In this document: one piece after another, positions 26,041-40,500 of the stretch
Layout: the number at the start of each line of letters is the position of its first letter
Numbering within the stretch: the first letter of the stretch is position 1
From: Harmonia axyridis
Taxonomy: Eukaryota > Arthropoda > Insecta > Coleoptera > Coccinellidae
NCBI RefSeq assembly: GCF_914767665.1
Contig: NC_059504.1
Coordinates: 46,407,720-46,471,719, forward strand
Direction: 5' to 3'
Length of the DNA: 64,000 nucleotides
Notes under the pieces: generated by a model
Told to the model about the DNA's origin: nothing
The model's database searches: none
The model's input: the letters and a program-made list of their open reading frames with translations, nothing else
Translations under genes and position numbers: made by a program

Positions 26041-26456
26041 TAGCGTGGCATTGCCTATATTCGTCAGTGCTACCAAGGCTCACTATAGAAGTGATTACAG
26101 TGACTTTATATACTACAGTGACCACAATACTCGTTAGCGTGTTTATTGGTTGGAGCCCTGTCCGCCATTAAAGGTCGAACTTTTACCAGTGATCTCTGAT
26201 TTTCACTATTTACATTCGAGTGCTGGGCTGTTTCACATGCTTTGAAGCATTCTTGTTTGACTTCTTAGTGACTGTGACTGGTTCAGAGGGTTCAAACCTC
26301 CCCAAAATGTGAAGATGTCATCCACAGAAATGAACTGTCGAATAACCTTCGCGCAGGCGCAGTCGATAATCTGAATCTTGAAACACCGCTTAATATTTGA
26401 ATCTATTTCCTGCCGACCTTTAATGGCGGATGGCCATGGTTGTCGACACTGTGGTA

Positions 26457-27395
26457 AAGGGTGTTTTTTTTTAAAGCTATAGAACTTTAAATTGCAATAG
26501 AACAACGATGGATTATTCGATTGACATGAATTTTATTCATCCGCAAGATATTCTTGTGGCATTACATTTTAAATATGATTTCTGGCATATGACCGCCACG
26601 GCTGGCTCGGATGTAGTCCAATCTGGACGTCCAATTTTCGATGACTTTTTCCAACATTTGTGGCCGTATATCGGCAATAACACGGCGAATGTTGTCTTCC
26701 AAATGGTCAAGGGTTTGTGGCTTATCCGCATAGACCAATGACTTTACATTGCCCCACAGAAAGTAGTCTAGCGGTGTTAAATCACAAGATCTTGGAGGCC
26801 AATTCACAGGTCCATAACGTGAAATTAGGCGGTCACCAAACGTGTCTTTCAATAAATCGATTGTGGCACGAGCTGTGTGACATGTTGCGCCGTCTTGTTG
26901 GAACCACAGCTCCTGGACATCATTGGTGTTTAATTCAGGAATGAAAAAGTTAGTAATCATGGCTCTATATCGATCACCATTGACTGTAACGTTTTGGCTA
27001 TCATCGTTTTTGAAGAAGTACGGACCAATGATTCCACCAGCCCATAAAGCGCACCAAACAGTCAGTTTTTCTGGATGTAACGGTGTTTCGACATACACTT
27101 GAGGATTAGCTTCACTTCGAATGCGGCAGTTTTGTTTGTTGACGTAGCCATTCAACCAGAAGTGCACTTCATCGCTAAACAAAATGAAATGGACGTAGTG
27201 CGCGATACGTATTCCGCACAGAACCATTATTTTCGAAATGAAATTGCACTATTTGCAAGTGTTGTTCAGGCGTGAGTCTATTCATGATGAATTGCCAAAC
27301 CAAACTGAGAATAAATCATTTGACAGCTGTTAAATCGTTCGCCATCTTGAACAGTAATGCCAACTTAAAGTTATATACCTCGAGAAAAAACACCT
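26457..27395 (-). mobile_element. DD41D mariner deletion derivative, copy 2
   Basis: Same ends as 11137-12079 (AAGGGTGTTTTTTT; inverse AGGTGTTTTTTCTCG), flanked by TA at 26455-26456 and 27396-27397. A single 221-codon minus-strand frame, 27227-26562, covers all three catalytic motifs: FSDEVHFWLNGYVNKQN, QQDGATCHTARA and LTPLDYFLWG (41-residue spacing), ending MPEIIFKM. The N-terminal DNA-binding domain is missing at the same breakpoint as copy 1. Copy 2 therefore keeps an intact catalytic frame but cannot make a complete transposase. Confidence 0.9.
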
Positions 27396-27642
27396 TATAT
27401 ATACAGTCACTGTAGTGTCGTGTTTCCTATCTATACATTACTATTTATCTATGTTTTTCATTTTCCAGATCTTTTTTTTAATATAATCTAGATATTGATA
27501 ATTAAAGATGGAAAAGTCTGACCCAATTCATTATTAATTCAGATTATTTTGAAATACATGCCTTTTAATTTTGCATTTAATAATTTATATCTATTCTCAA
27601 CTTGGAAATACGAATTAATGAAATGATAAAATTCAGGTGAGA

Positions 27643-27648
27643 TTTATT
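27643..27648 (-). terminator. Polyadenylation signal of the laminin alpha gene
   Basis: TTTATT on the plus strand, AATAAA on the minus strand, about 170 bases after the laminin stop codon (27816-27818). Confidence 0.5.
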
Positions 27649-27815
27649 TTTTACAAAATACATGAGAAAAATTATACACTTAAATATTTACAATACTTCA
27701 TTGATATGTACAATAAATGGCAGTGACTCGTTAATACAAATAGCATTTACCAAAATATTAGATAATAATAATACATCAATTCAATAAATAACTACCTAAA
27801 TTTCCAACTACACTC

Positions 27816-30800
27816 CTAATCTACTATAGGACAGGAATCAAGTGATACACTATTCAATTCTTCCATTTCAGTCCAATTTTTGAGTGTCTCACCAATTTTG
27901 AACTTTCTCAAACAGCCTTTGAAGTTCTCCCTCACTTTCAAAGTTCCACTTGGCGCAGCATCTGAAATATTATTCAGTTCTAGAGTAATGTAATACATGA
28001 ATGTTCGTAATATAATAATACTACGAACATAATAATGATAGAATAGTTATTTATAATACAAGTGCAGAAGGCATTGATATTCTTCAATTCAAAAACGAGC
28101 CACGAAGTGGCGAGTTTTGGAATGAACGAGTGGTAGAATGAGCCTTCTGTACGAGTATTATACATTATTTTCTCTAATTCAATGCATTTTCATTGAAATT
28201 AATGAAATATTTCCATAAATATATTTTAGTGATTTTCACATTGAAAAATGTTGGTTGGCAGAACTGATTTCTTTAAGGCAAATTGATGAATTGACCATAT
28301 TCACCGTCGCCATATTGTTATGCGACAATACCTACTACCCAGTGTTCCCAACGAAGAAATATTGAGTTTACTAGAAAAATTCCACAATATAAAGTTTCTA
28401 AGTGAAGTTTATGTGTACCTTTTCTGGCTGCTACGTCAGATAGGCTTGTTTGGGACAATATTTTGCAAAAATTTCACCTTTTGGAAATAAAATCATTAGT
28501 GAAAGGTAGTTTTCTGAACAAATTAATTGTGGCCGAGTGTATAAATGAAGGCTTCGCTTCATTTTTGGAAATAGTCAGTGGAAGAATAGTCTCTATGGCT
28601 GATAGTATTTTTGATATTAGCGGTATTTTTCTAGAAAACTCAAAATTTCTCCGTTGGGAACACTGGGTAGTTGGTATTGTCGCAAAACAATATGGCGACG
28701 GTGAATATGGTCAATTGACAGATAAAACCGTGGCGGAAAGTTCGGAGTATATATTTAGTATTCTGTGGTTCGGAGTACCAACATAGAATAGTATATTCTT
28801 AAACAAGTTGCAGAATGCGGGCTCCTATTCCAACACTCATGCGTTCCAAAACTCGCTCCTTCGTCGCTCGTTTTCGAATTTCGCATTCGTGTTGGAATTG
28901 CCTTCTGCAACGAGTATTTGACGATGTTTTCTCTATTTCAGTCAATTTTTGTGGAATATGGTCGAAATTCAATGAAAAATTCAGATTATACATCCTAGTG
29001 ACATTTAAATTGTATCTTAGCAGTTGTGTGACTGTTACAAAAATTGACAGATTACGGAATTTCAATTTGAATCGTACGTTTCGAATTTTGGAATAATTTA
29101 TAATTACGCATTAAGTTCGTGAATTATGTCTGACGAAATCGATTGAACACCACCAGAATTAAGAGAAATTGAGAATATAATGTCGAAAATCATTTCACTA
29201 AATCCAAATTATATTATATTGACAGTTTGACGTGTGCTCAATTTTGATAGGATCGGAAGTCAGTGTAGGCAACCGCAAAACGAAAAATATGAATCGTACG
29301 TTTCGAATTTTGAAATAATTTACATTTACGCATTGAATTCGTGAAAAATGTCTGGCGAAATCGATTTAACACCACCAGAATTAACATATTTTGCGCATAA
29401 TGTTGCAATTCATTTCACTATATCCAAATAATATTATAATGACAATTATTGACGTTTGTTGAAATTTGATAGGATTGGAAGTCAGTATAGACAACCACAA
29501 AACAAAAAATATAACCGAAAACAATGCTGTAGTGAGTTCATTACAGCACTGTTTTTAGAACTGTTATGAACTCATTACGATACTGATGTAGAGAAACTTT
29601 ATTCTGTGCTTTCTTACCTGGTAAACCGCCAATATAAAGAGGTGCCTCAATATCATCCGAGAGGGAGCTGCTGTCGTACCTTGCCCAACTTCTTGCGATA
29701 CCATCTATCTTCACCGTCAACTCATATTGGGAGTAAAGGGCAGTGACATTATGCCATTTGTTGTTGCAAAGTGCATAATCAGAGTTCAAGTTATTGGCAA
29801 CACTGAAAACCGGACTGATTCCTAAATCAACAGACATCACCATCCCTCCATTTTGCAGTTCGATTGAAAGGGCAGGACTGTTTCCTGAGTTTGAAATGCT
29901 GAGCAGAATTCCATTTTGTTCCGACGTCTTGAATTCGAAGCTGAGCTCTAATTGTTGGTTCACTTGGAAGTCTCGCTCTGAAAATAGTTAGACATAATGT
30001 GGATATCTTGAAAGGAATGTGGAAAGGTAGATAGCACAAGAAAGTAAACTTGGAGTATTATAATTGAGGCTATTAAAAATCATCTTAAGCTAAAGTTTTG
30101 GACTTTGCATATCAACTGAATTTACAACGCAGAGCAGTTCAAAACATTGCTGTACTAGAACAGAATAGAGGGAGTGCTTCATTGCAAGACAACTCCTAAA
30201 TTTTTTTATTCATTAAACTAGTGTAGTTTCATATCTTACTGTAAATAGCATAAGCATCTCCTCCAAAATAAGCTCCAGACTCTACGTTAGAGAAACAGGA
30301 ACCTAGGTTCATGAAATCCGATAGGTCTTTGGTATTCAGTTGTAGCATGTTGTTGATCTTGAAGTCTCTGACGCATCCAATGAATTGCTGTATACTCTGT
30401 GGAGGAAAATAATATTTGGTTGAAGAGATTGTTATGCCCTACTTGACTAAATTTATGAATCAAATTCTTTAGTACCAATTGCTTCCGTATATTTACTCTT
30501 TAGAACTTTGGTTAGTTTACTTAAGGCAGAAATATACTTAAGCCGAGATATTTGGAACGGCTGTTTGCTTGCTGCTTGTAAGGCAAAGACGGAAGGGATT
30601 TCTGCATCGCAATGTGACTGGAGAAGGAAAATGGGTTCATTATGATAATCTCAAGCAAAGAAAGTCATGGGGATATCCCGGCCATGCTTCCACGTCGACG
30701 GCCAAACCGAATATTCAAGGTTCAAAGGTCATGCTCAGTATTTGGTGGGACCAGCTCTTAGTGTATTAGGAGTTGTTAAAACCGACTGAAACAATCATAT

Positions 30801-33800
30801 GCGATCGTTATCGAACGCAATTAATGCGTTTGTGCCGAGCATTGGAAGACAAACGGCCGCAATAGAACGAGAGACATGATAAAGTAGTTTTACAGCATGA
30901 CTATGCTGGACCCCATGTTGCGAAAGTGGTCAAGACATACTTGTAACGTTGAAATGTCACTTGTTTTGATCAATGGCTCACAGCTTGGCTGATCAGCACT
31001 TCCAGTCTTAAGAAATAAAAAATTTGATCGATTCGTGGATCACTTCAAAAGATGACCATTTTTTTCAACGCGGGATTCGTACACTGCCCGAAAGATGGGA
31101 GAAAGTAGTGGCTAGCGATGGACAATACTTTGAATCATAAATGTGTAACCAGTTTTTTACAATAAAGCTTCGAATTTTGAAAAAAAGTTGTACGCCTATG
31201 TGATATAACAATTTGGGCAAGTCACATTGCTGAAAAAGCATATAGAGACTTCCATAAAGCCAAACATGCAGTGTCAATCGAAATAGCACGGCCATACATA
31301 AAATACATACATGATATTGAGTCTGATTCAAAGTTACAGACTATTTCGCAATTCTTTGGGATTAGAAATGAGCCCACTAAATTTCTTTTATTAATGAGTC
31401 ACTTCATAGGTAAATAAATATGCCTAGTCAACTATAATGCAAACATTTCCTATATTAGTCTGATGAATATAAAAAAAAATTGCTTCAACAGAAATCAGTA
31501 TAAATTATGAAATGATGACTTACAATATCCCTAGATGTGAAGTTCTCAGGTACATTTCCAAGGTAAAATTCGTTTCGGACATTGCTCTTTGGTATTTTAG
31601 AAAGCTTCTGCCATACACCGTCAAGAGAAATTCGCAACTTTCTTTTCTTCTTAATTATCGTCTGTTCAATTACAACGGTATGCCACTCTCCATCGTTCAC
31701 CTTAGCATCAAAAATTATGTTTGTGGGTTTACGTCTTCCCTTGATGGAGTACTGCAATTGTCCCTTATGTATTTCCAGAATGTTGTACTGCGATTTTGGC
31801 TGCGAACCCTGTAACACGATAAAATGATTTGGTTTTTTTAGGAGATCTGATTAGGGTATCTTGTAATAAACTACAAGAACAAAAAGATTAAAAGAACACT
31901 TAAATATAATCAAAATCAGAAAATACTCGAATACCAAGGATGAAGGCAAGTAAATAATTGAGCTTGTATCCAAATGGACAATATGTGAAAATCATCTTCT
32001 CTTACCGTTGAGATCATCAATGAACCCTCTGGATTCAGAGTTCTGAACTGTAACTCCAAAGTGAAGTTTTTCCTCCAAAACGAGTTCTTTTTGTACACAT
32101 AGCTGGGCCTTCTATCTCCAAACTTGATGGCAGAAGGATCTATCTGATGTGGCGACGCTGGAAAACAACCTTGAGTGTTCTGCATACTATCTGGGTTTTC
32201 GGTTATTGTTAGACTTGTTGGAATTTCTTCTGGTAGCTCTGGCATTCTCCATCGTCCAATTTCGACTCGTTTGAAACTGGTTACAGTGGAAGAGTTGAAG
32301 GTTACCTCTCTGAAAGGAAAGAAGGAAAAAATGAGCAATATTGTACCTATATAGAGATGAAGGATTTCTTTGATATGAGCTACATATTATTGAATCATAG
32401 TTGTATAACTTTGCTTCCGCCGTTTTGCAATACATGGCTGTAGCGGTAAGTGGTATTCGAAATTGATAGTTGTAGATGTCATATAATAAGCTAAGGTATT
32501 TGTAAACATAACGCCATCCAAATATTAGGCGATTTGTGTCTGCATCATAATGTAATTCTCGATTAAACAGCTTACGAGCCAAATTGTAGTCATTAGCGGG
32601 AAGTTTTGATTTTCTGCTTTAATATGAATGAATCTGCTGCTAAGGCTCATCGAATGCTCTCAAATGCGTATGGAGATTCCGCTATTAGTGAAAGAACGTA
32701 CCAAGACCGGTTTCAACGCTTCACGTACGGTGATTTTGACGTCGAAGACCAGCATGAAGGTGGAAGAGGGAAGGTTTTCGAAGATGAAGAATTGGAGGCA
32801 TTACTTGATCAAGACTCGTGTCGAATACAACAAGAATTGGCAGAATCATTAGGAGGGGTGCAGAAAGCCATTTCAAAACGCCTAAAAGTCATGGAAATGA
32901 TTCAGAAACAAGGAAATTGCAGCGTTTGCTTGCTTGAGAATAGCTTTGAGAAGGCATTTCCCGATCACATCGTGACTTGAGACGAAAAATGGGTTCATTA
33001 CGATTATCCCAAGCCCAGAAAATTATGGGGATATCCCGGCTATGCTTCCACGTCGACGACCAAACCGAATATTCACGGTTCCAAGGTCATGCTCAGTATT
33101 AGGTGGGACGAGCTTGGCGTGTGTATTATGATTTGATAAAAACCCACTGAAACAATCACAGGCTATCGTTATCGAACGCAGTTAATGCGTTTGAGCAGAG
33201 CATTGAAAGACAAACGGCCGCAATACAACGAGAGACATGATGAACTGATTTTACAGCATAGCAATGCGCGACTCCATGCTGTGAAAGTGGTCAAGACATA
33301 CTTGGAAACGTTGAAGTAGGAAATCCTACCCCACCCGCCGTATTCCCCAGACATTGCTCCCTCGGACTATCTCTTGTTTCGATCAATGGCATACGACCTG
33401 GCTGATCGGCATTTCCGGTCTTATGAAGAAGTAAAAAATTGTATCGATTAGTGGATCACTTCAAAAGATCATAATCATAATCATAATCATTTATTGCATC
33501 CCATAAGACAAATTTACATTTATATAGGATAGGCCATAAATTAAGTAAGCAGGAAAAAAAATCAAACTAAATATTCAAATCAACCTGAAACAAAAATATT
33601 CTTCTTTGCTATAGAAACACTGCTCTAGTAATAAATCCTTGATATTTTTTTTAAAACTTAAATATTCAAGATGCTTAATTCGCTCTGGTAGGTGATCGAA
33701 AAGTTTGATTCCAGCATACATGAGTGATTGTTGAAATTTCGTGGTTCTGTGAGTTGGTAAGCAGATTATTTCCTTATGTCTGGTATCATACTTGTGATAT

Positions 33801-36800
33801 TCGGAGCACTTGTGACCAGTTGTTTCAACAAGAGATTTATACGCTGCCCGAAAGATGGGAGGAAGTAGTGGCCAGCGATGGACAATACTTTGAATCAGAA
33901 ATGTATAACCAGTTTTTACAATAAAGCCTCGAACTTCGGAAAAAAAAAACGGCGGAAGCAAAGTGTCACGCCTATGTATGACCTTTACTGTTATGTTCTT
34001 CTTTGTTGTTGATATTCCAAGCAATGGAAAGCTTTAAAAACACAACAGATAAATAAAATCTTTTTTCTCAGAAATAAATTAACATACATATATAGTTGGG
34101 TGTTCTTATAGGTTTCTTCAACAGTGTTCACTTACTTGTTATCAACATAAATGTTAGATATTCCTCCAAGCAATCCACCATACTCTTTAGTATAATCCTC
34201 TCCAATATTCAGTATGATGGGATCGCCTCGAAGCAACTTGATTCCCTGGCCTTTTTTCTCTTCACCATTCACCGTCAACGCCGATACATTTTCACCGATA
34301 GTAATATTAATAGTGTTTAAAACTTCGTTGAGTGAAACTGCAGACTCGACGCGTTGTCCGTTTTGAAGTTCTAGCAACATCCTTCTGTCCCTGATGGTTA
34401 TCTTTCCGATTTTGTCGATGGTCATCACATAACTGCTGTTGGAGATGGGATACAGTTCGAAATACATGTTGAATATCCTCTTTCTGTATTTCGCTGTGGT
34501 GTTTAAGATGAGGTTACCTTCTCCAGTGAACCATGCTCGATGGAAGTTGAGTTCCTGATATGGAAAATAAGTTTAGTAACATTAAGACAAGACAATTATT
34601 ATTGGCAACTATCACTTTGCATTTTGTCAAATTTTCAATGTGAAAAATAATGCTCCACCAATAGCAATACTAGAGCATGATGTACCAAACCATTTTGCAA
34701 GTCTTATTTGACTTTTCAATTCTGAATACTTTTCTTGGAAAGTAATTCATTTGAAAAGTGTAAAATTGCAAAGTAGTTTGGTGCAACAAGACCCTGATCC
34801 AATATCGTTTAAGACACCAACTCTGTTAGTGACTGATGCTATCTCACCTTAACACTTCTTGGGAATGTATTGTAAGACACTACAGTTCTCAAGTTCCTCT
34901 CACTGCGATGATTGAGGAAACCCACGAACGACGTTGTATTGACGGATATACAGGTTCTGTTGAAAGTGGGACTCACGCCTCCCACGAAGTACCTGCTTTG
35001 CCTTATCCTGAAGACGTTCATCCTGAACAGGTTTCTGATCTCATTGAAGGACTTGTCGTTTACGGTAAGATCGTAGTACTGCTTGTTGCCCTTGTACTGC
35101 AACGCTATGTTGATATTGTTCTCTCTACCGTCGTTGATTTTCTCCTCTACTGGTATCGAGACTGTGGTGGCGTTGTCATTGTGGCTCATGTAAAACTCTA
35201 ATAGGCCGTTCTTCAGGACCAGAGACATGTAGGCGCATGGATTCTAGAATAATGATGGAATTTGTTCAATAATATCTATTAAATATGAAACACTAGTAGA
35301 AATTCAGGCAAACTTCAGAAAGTGAAGCACCTATTTTTTCACCATAACCATTAATGCCACTGACAGATTGTACACATAGCCAGTTCTCCTAAATAAAAAG
35401 AGTTCTGTTTTTGAACAGAGGCTTACAAAGGCCTAGGGATGCAGCATCGGAAATTCAAATGGCTGATTCATCACTTGTCTTAAATTGTGTAGGAACTCAC
35501 TACTTAAGATAGCTTTCAAGTCACGTTAGATTGATTAATCATTTTTTTAATATTGTGAAGTTACTCATATATTAGGATGGCTTTTAGGTTAGTTTATGTT
35601 CACATTTTTTCTGAAACCCTTGGTGAAGTTAAGGTTCCAAAATTTGAATTAAGGTAAGGGAGAACATATGGCCCCACTATTTCTTGAAGGTAACGCAGCT
35701 AGATGAAATACAATGATCACTTACAGATATTTCTTGTGCTAAAAAGAGCAGGCTGTTCTCGTCGAAGGTCTTGAAATTCAGTATCACCGAGAACTGTTGT
35801 GGATTCAAGGTGGCCACATTGTAGAGCGAGTAACTGCCGTCCACATACAGAGTGTTGAGTTTTTCCTGTTCGGAACCTCTGGCCTCTCTGGAAAAAAGTT
35901 TGCGTAAACAATACGTCAAAATTCCGTTGCGGTCGACTTACGTTTCACATGCGGTGCATTTTCCTTCGCTCTTCACGAAATTCCAAAGTCCGACGTTGAT
36001 GTCATTGAGGAAGAATTCGTACAAACAACCTGCACTGGGATGGTTCATGTTGGTTCCAATGTTTATCAGATCGTTGGGAGATATGTAAAGTAGTTTGGGT
36101 TCTGGGATTTCTATTATTTGGTTTAGGATGTGCAGATATAAGCTGTCCTGTCTCCTATGGAAAAAATCAATAATGAATTGACCAGAAATATCAGAAATGC
36201 AGTATGTTTCGTGAGCAGATTATAATCAACATAATCGTCCATCTGAGTATACAATTGGTAAGACAGAGAAAAAATTTGAAGATACTGGATCTGCTACTGA
36301 TGACTTAAAGCCTATACATCATTGCAATGCACGCTCGACCGGGAATATTTCTGTTGTAAGTAAAAGTTGTGAAGAAGATCTAAATTTATCCATTCTTCGG
36401 CGCGCAAAACATTTGGGCCTCTCTTAAGGTACGCTATAGCATATTTTATATCTGGATTTGCATCTCACACATCCTCATAAGGTTCTGTTAAGCAATTGAC
36501 ACAAGAACTAAAACCTGACCATGGAATGCGCAGAACCAATTGGGTGCTAAAACAACATTTGGATGACGATATATCGCATCGAATTTTATGCAGCGACGAA
36601 GCACATTTTTCACTGGGTGAAAACCTTCATGCAACTGCTGAGAGACTATTATATCCCCAAAAAGTCACTGTATGGTATGTAATTTGATCTAGCGAAGTGA
36701 TTGGCCCGTATTTCATTGAAAATAAAGAAGTACCGTCAATTATGCTCGCTATAGCCAAATGATTACCGATTTTGGCTTGATATTAATTATATAAGGTGTG

Positions 36801-37565
36801 ATTCTAGCATAATGGTGCAACAAGCCACACAGCAAGACCCGTTTTGGTTTTATTCCAAGAAAAACTTCCAAAAGGCTCATGTGAAATGGCCACCACGATC
36901 TTTGATTTATCGCTTTTGGATTTTTTTGTGTGATTATGCGAAGGATCGTTTTCATGTAGATTTTTTCTTCAAACTATTGACGAATCTGAAAACCAACATC
37001 CAAGTTATTTGTGATATTCCCCGAAATTATGGCGAGTTATCGAAAATTAACTCAAAAGGATCGATACTGTAAGAGATCACGCGGAGGACATTTAAATGAT
37101 GTTGTATTCCACACATAATATCAAATATAGCATTATACATATTGATATAAATATTTGATCGACATTCTTCCGTAACCACGAAATGGTTAACCCTCTACAA
37201 ATAACAATATGTACTTTTCTTCCATTTTAAGTACATCCCTGTCTTCCTCACAATGAATGACACCCATACAGAAAATCAATCTGCGCCACTGGATGTACCG
37301 TAAAAGAGGTCGACATTTCTTACCTTTTTATTTCTAGAGAAGTAATCCTATCCCTGTCAAGTTCCACTTCCACTACAGGGAATTTATTCCATTTGAGTAT
37401 AAAGAGATCGTCAATAACCTTCATGCTGATCTTGTGTCCGTTAGTCGACAAGTTGAGCAGATCGCAAGTGCTGCAGTTGAACTTCATCCGCATACTGTCG
37501 AAGATTCCGATGTTCTTCACCTGGTACCATCGCGAGCAGTTGGTCAAAGATATGGGAAGGTACAA
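27816..37565 (-). CDS. Laminin alpha: LG1-LG5 exon block
   Basis: The ten exons from 37565-37324 down to 27961-27816 encode the C-terminal LG tandem. LG1 begins after the coiled coil (LYLPISLTNCSRWYQ). LG2 includes FRIRQSRYFVGGVSP. LG3 lies in 34554-34136. A proline-rich linker with a Cys (GCFPASPHQIDPSAIKFG) leads into LG4, as in other alpha chains. LG4-LG5 contain KVNDGEWHTVVIEQ and APLYIGGLPG. LG5 ends in the Cys pair of the last exon (GCLRKF; SCPIVD). The introns between these exons carry three mariner copies, a LINE fragment and several foldback repeats. Confidence 0.9.
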
Positions 37566-40500
37566 CTGAAAAAGCAAACAGACGTGATTAAACAGTTTTT
37601 AAATTTCCTAAGACGCAACTTACATTGTTGACCCTTTGGGTAGTGAAAGTAATGTTCGATTTCAAGGCTAGGATTTTGTTTTTTAGATTGTTAAGGTGCT
37701 GGTAACTCTGCGCCAGGAGATCGTTCTTCCTGTCGATGATGCCGTGTAGATTAGTGTTTATGTTGAGTTTCTCGATTTCGTTTATTTTCGAATAGATCTG
37801 TTCGTTCAATTTCCTCGTATCTGAAAAAACACGAAAAACTCAAGAAAGATTCCATTCGACTAGATCTCAGATGGATAAACATAGATAGAGGGAGCATATT
37901 TCATTTTCAGTAAGCAATTTTTGTCCTCAACATGAATTATAAAATTTGACATGAAGCGCGCGGAAATGAAAGCATATCAGTGATACGATATTTCACTCAA
38001 TTCGCGAGTTTCTCCACAAATAACGCACTTCCCATGTCCCATAATGAATCAACGTTTCATATTAACTCAAAATATATTGTAATAAATACCTACATATATT
38101 AAAAATGCAAAAAACAAATTTCAAGTGTGCCAAATGACGTGAAACAACCGATGATATTAGGAGAGCAATAGTTGCCAAACCTTGGATTTCAGCAGGTAGA
38201 TACAGAAAATAATAAATATTCTGCTCATTATATATTCGACAATTAGGAAAAATATTGGATTCCAAATATTCAAATTTGCATATTTAATCGGGAATCATTC
38301 AAATAAATGTAGGATCCAGTTATTGTTCCCTGTAAATAATTGCGATGGTCAACCGGATGCTTGGAGACCTATTAGTTTCTTCTAGTGTCGAGGGCATGAC
38401 AGTTTCAATGAATTTACAGGGAACGAATTGTTATTGTACATATAATGTGAAAAGGATGTGTTATTCTTCGAAGTGTCGAAGATATGTCATGGAGTTGTAA
38501 ATCTTGAAGAGATTTACTGTGGGGTTGGGAAAGTTCGAAGACAAGACGGTCGTAGCAGATGTGTAACATCTGTGTATCAGGTTCTAGTCCTTCAAGAATA
38601 TTCGATTTCCAGGAATCCGCGACGGTCTTTGTGGGCGATACGGCAAAATTCTTATTGGACTAGGGGATGGTACTTTCCCTAAGGGTGTGGTCAAGCCGAA
38701 AGAAGGGAGGTCGATATTCGAGACAGGGTAAGTTCCAATCGGCAGATAGTACAGTTCAAATTGAGTCGAAGACGGGTAAAGTTCAAGTTAAGACGAAGAC
38801 GAGTAAAGTTCGGCCTAAGTCGAAGTAAGAGTAAGTTCTGTCGGTTGAAACTTAAGACGTAAGACGAAAAGACGGTTCGCGGACTAGATTAAGAAGAGCC
38901 GCGAACAAATTAAAGACGAGATGACCGAAAACTTGAAGTACGACAAAGACGTGATAATCGGAGACGTTTCGAGTAATTAAAACTAGAGTTAAAGACGAAA
39001 TTCAGTACCGTAGTGAGAAACTTGTAATTAGGACGTTATTAGGATCTTCTCAATACTGAGTTTGTGCTGTATAATTGTGGCTTTGTAAATAGATGTAAAT
39101 AATTCAAAAGAGTTTAATTATTACAAATCCAACAAAGTCACCGAGAAAAAGACGAAAGGCCAGGTAATTGAATCATACCTCTAGACGATCGATTAACCAA
39201 GCCTACATAAATATATTTCATTCAATATAATATACATTCATAACGATATAGTAAAATTGTGGATTTGAAAATATATCACAATCCGACAACGTAATCTAAC
39301 CATGTAAAAATTGCGTATACTTCCTCTATCAATCGATTCAAGACCTCGAAGATGAAATTCGTGAAGTTATCGAGGACACCCTCTGGGATGGTTTGAAAAA
39401 AAAAAACATCGTCGTAAATGTGAGAATCCATCATTTTCCATCATTAATGGCATAGGTACCTTTCTTAAAATGAAATAAACATCTATTGATGTTTCTAAAA
39501 AATATACTGTTTTTTAATATAAAAATGAAAAATCTTTACTGAATTATTTTCTTCACCGGTTTCTATCTCTCATATTTTCAACTCACTTTCTTTCGATATC
39601 ATGTTGAGGTATTTGTTGAAAGGTCTCGTCAGGTTATGTTCGTTGACGAAGCGCATCGTGTTCACCTCCGAGATAATCTTCGTCATGTTTCTGGAGATGT
39701 CGGAAGCTGTCTCTATGACCTCTTTCATGTCATCCATATTCGGCCTACTCGATGAAATTCGCTCCTTCAGGTTGTGCATCAGAGAGCTGAAGTTGTTCAA
39801 GCTTATTCCGCTTTTGTATATGTCTCTTTCCAGATTATCCAGCTCGTACCGGACACTGTCCAATTCTGCAAAATAAACGAAGGAAGTCATTAGCTTGTCT
39901 AGGAACCTGCAGAGAAGTGATCGTTTCAAGGCAGACCGACAGGTGACGCTCACAGTGAAATATAACTCGGGGTATTTTTCTGATATACTCTAAGAGATTG
40001 ACTAAATGATATCTTGATATAAAACAACAATTTCAGATATATAAAATATCGTGTTGACCACGTCATCTCTTCTAAAAAGAGAAAATTCAGCCATAATTAC
40101 GAGGAACAAAATTGAGAGAAGAGCACTAACGTGATGTTAGAATGCTACAATCAGGGCATGAATGAAATACCTTACCAAAGCTCGTCACTTTACGTCAATG
40201 TTTTTCTCATTTGTTTAAAATTTTATTATCAACTTTTTTAATTATCAATTATTTTTATCGTTTGACCTTTTATTGAATATATGTATGCAGATGTAAATAT
40301 TCAATTAGTGTTTTTTTAAGAAACAATTCACTTACTTTTTCGTAGATCGTTTTGGTTCACGTGGTTTATGATCCTCTGCTTCAAGCGATCAGAGAATCCC
40401 AGGGATATGCTGCTTTGGATCAAGAGTGTGTCGCCATCTGAGGGGTTGATTATTCCATCAACCTGAGCGAGGATCTCATCTGCTTCTATAGCATCGTCTT

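Larger units (their letters stand above)
37821..39586. other. Laminin intron with a purine-skewed block of unknown origin
   Basis: Intron between two coiled-coil exons. An inverted pair GTTCCCTGTAAAT / ATTTACAGGGAAC lies at about 38324-38424. From about 38440 to 39170 the plus strand is strikingly rich in A and G (GACGAAGACGAGTAAAGTTC and similar). It could be a solo LTR, but no convincing TG...CA boundaries with flanking duplications were found. It also holds a degenerate minisatellite (38728-38870) and a mariner scrap (39345-39500). Confidence 0.35.
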
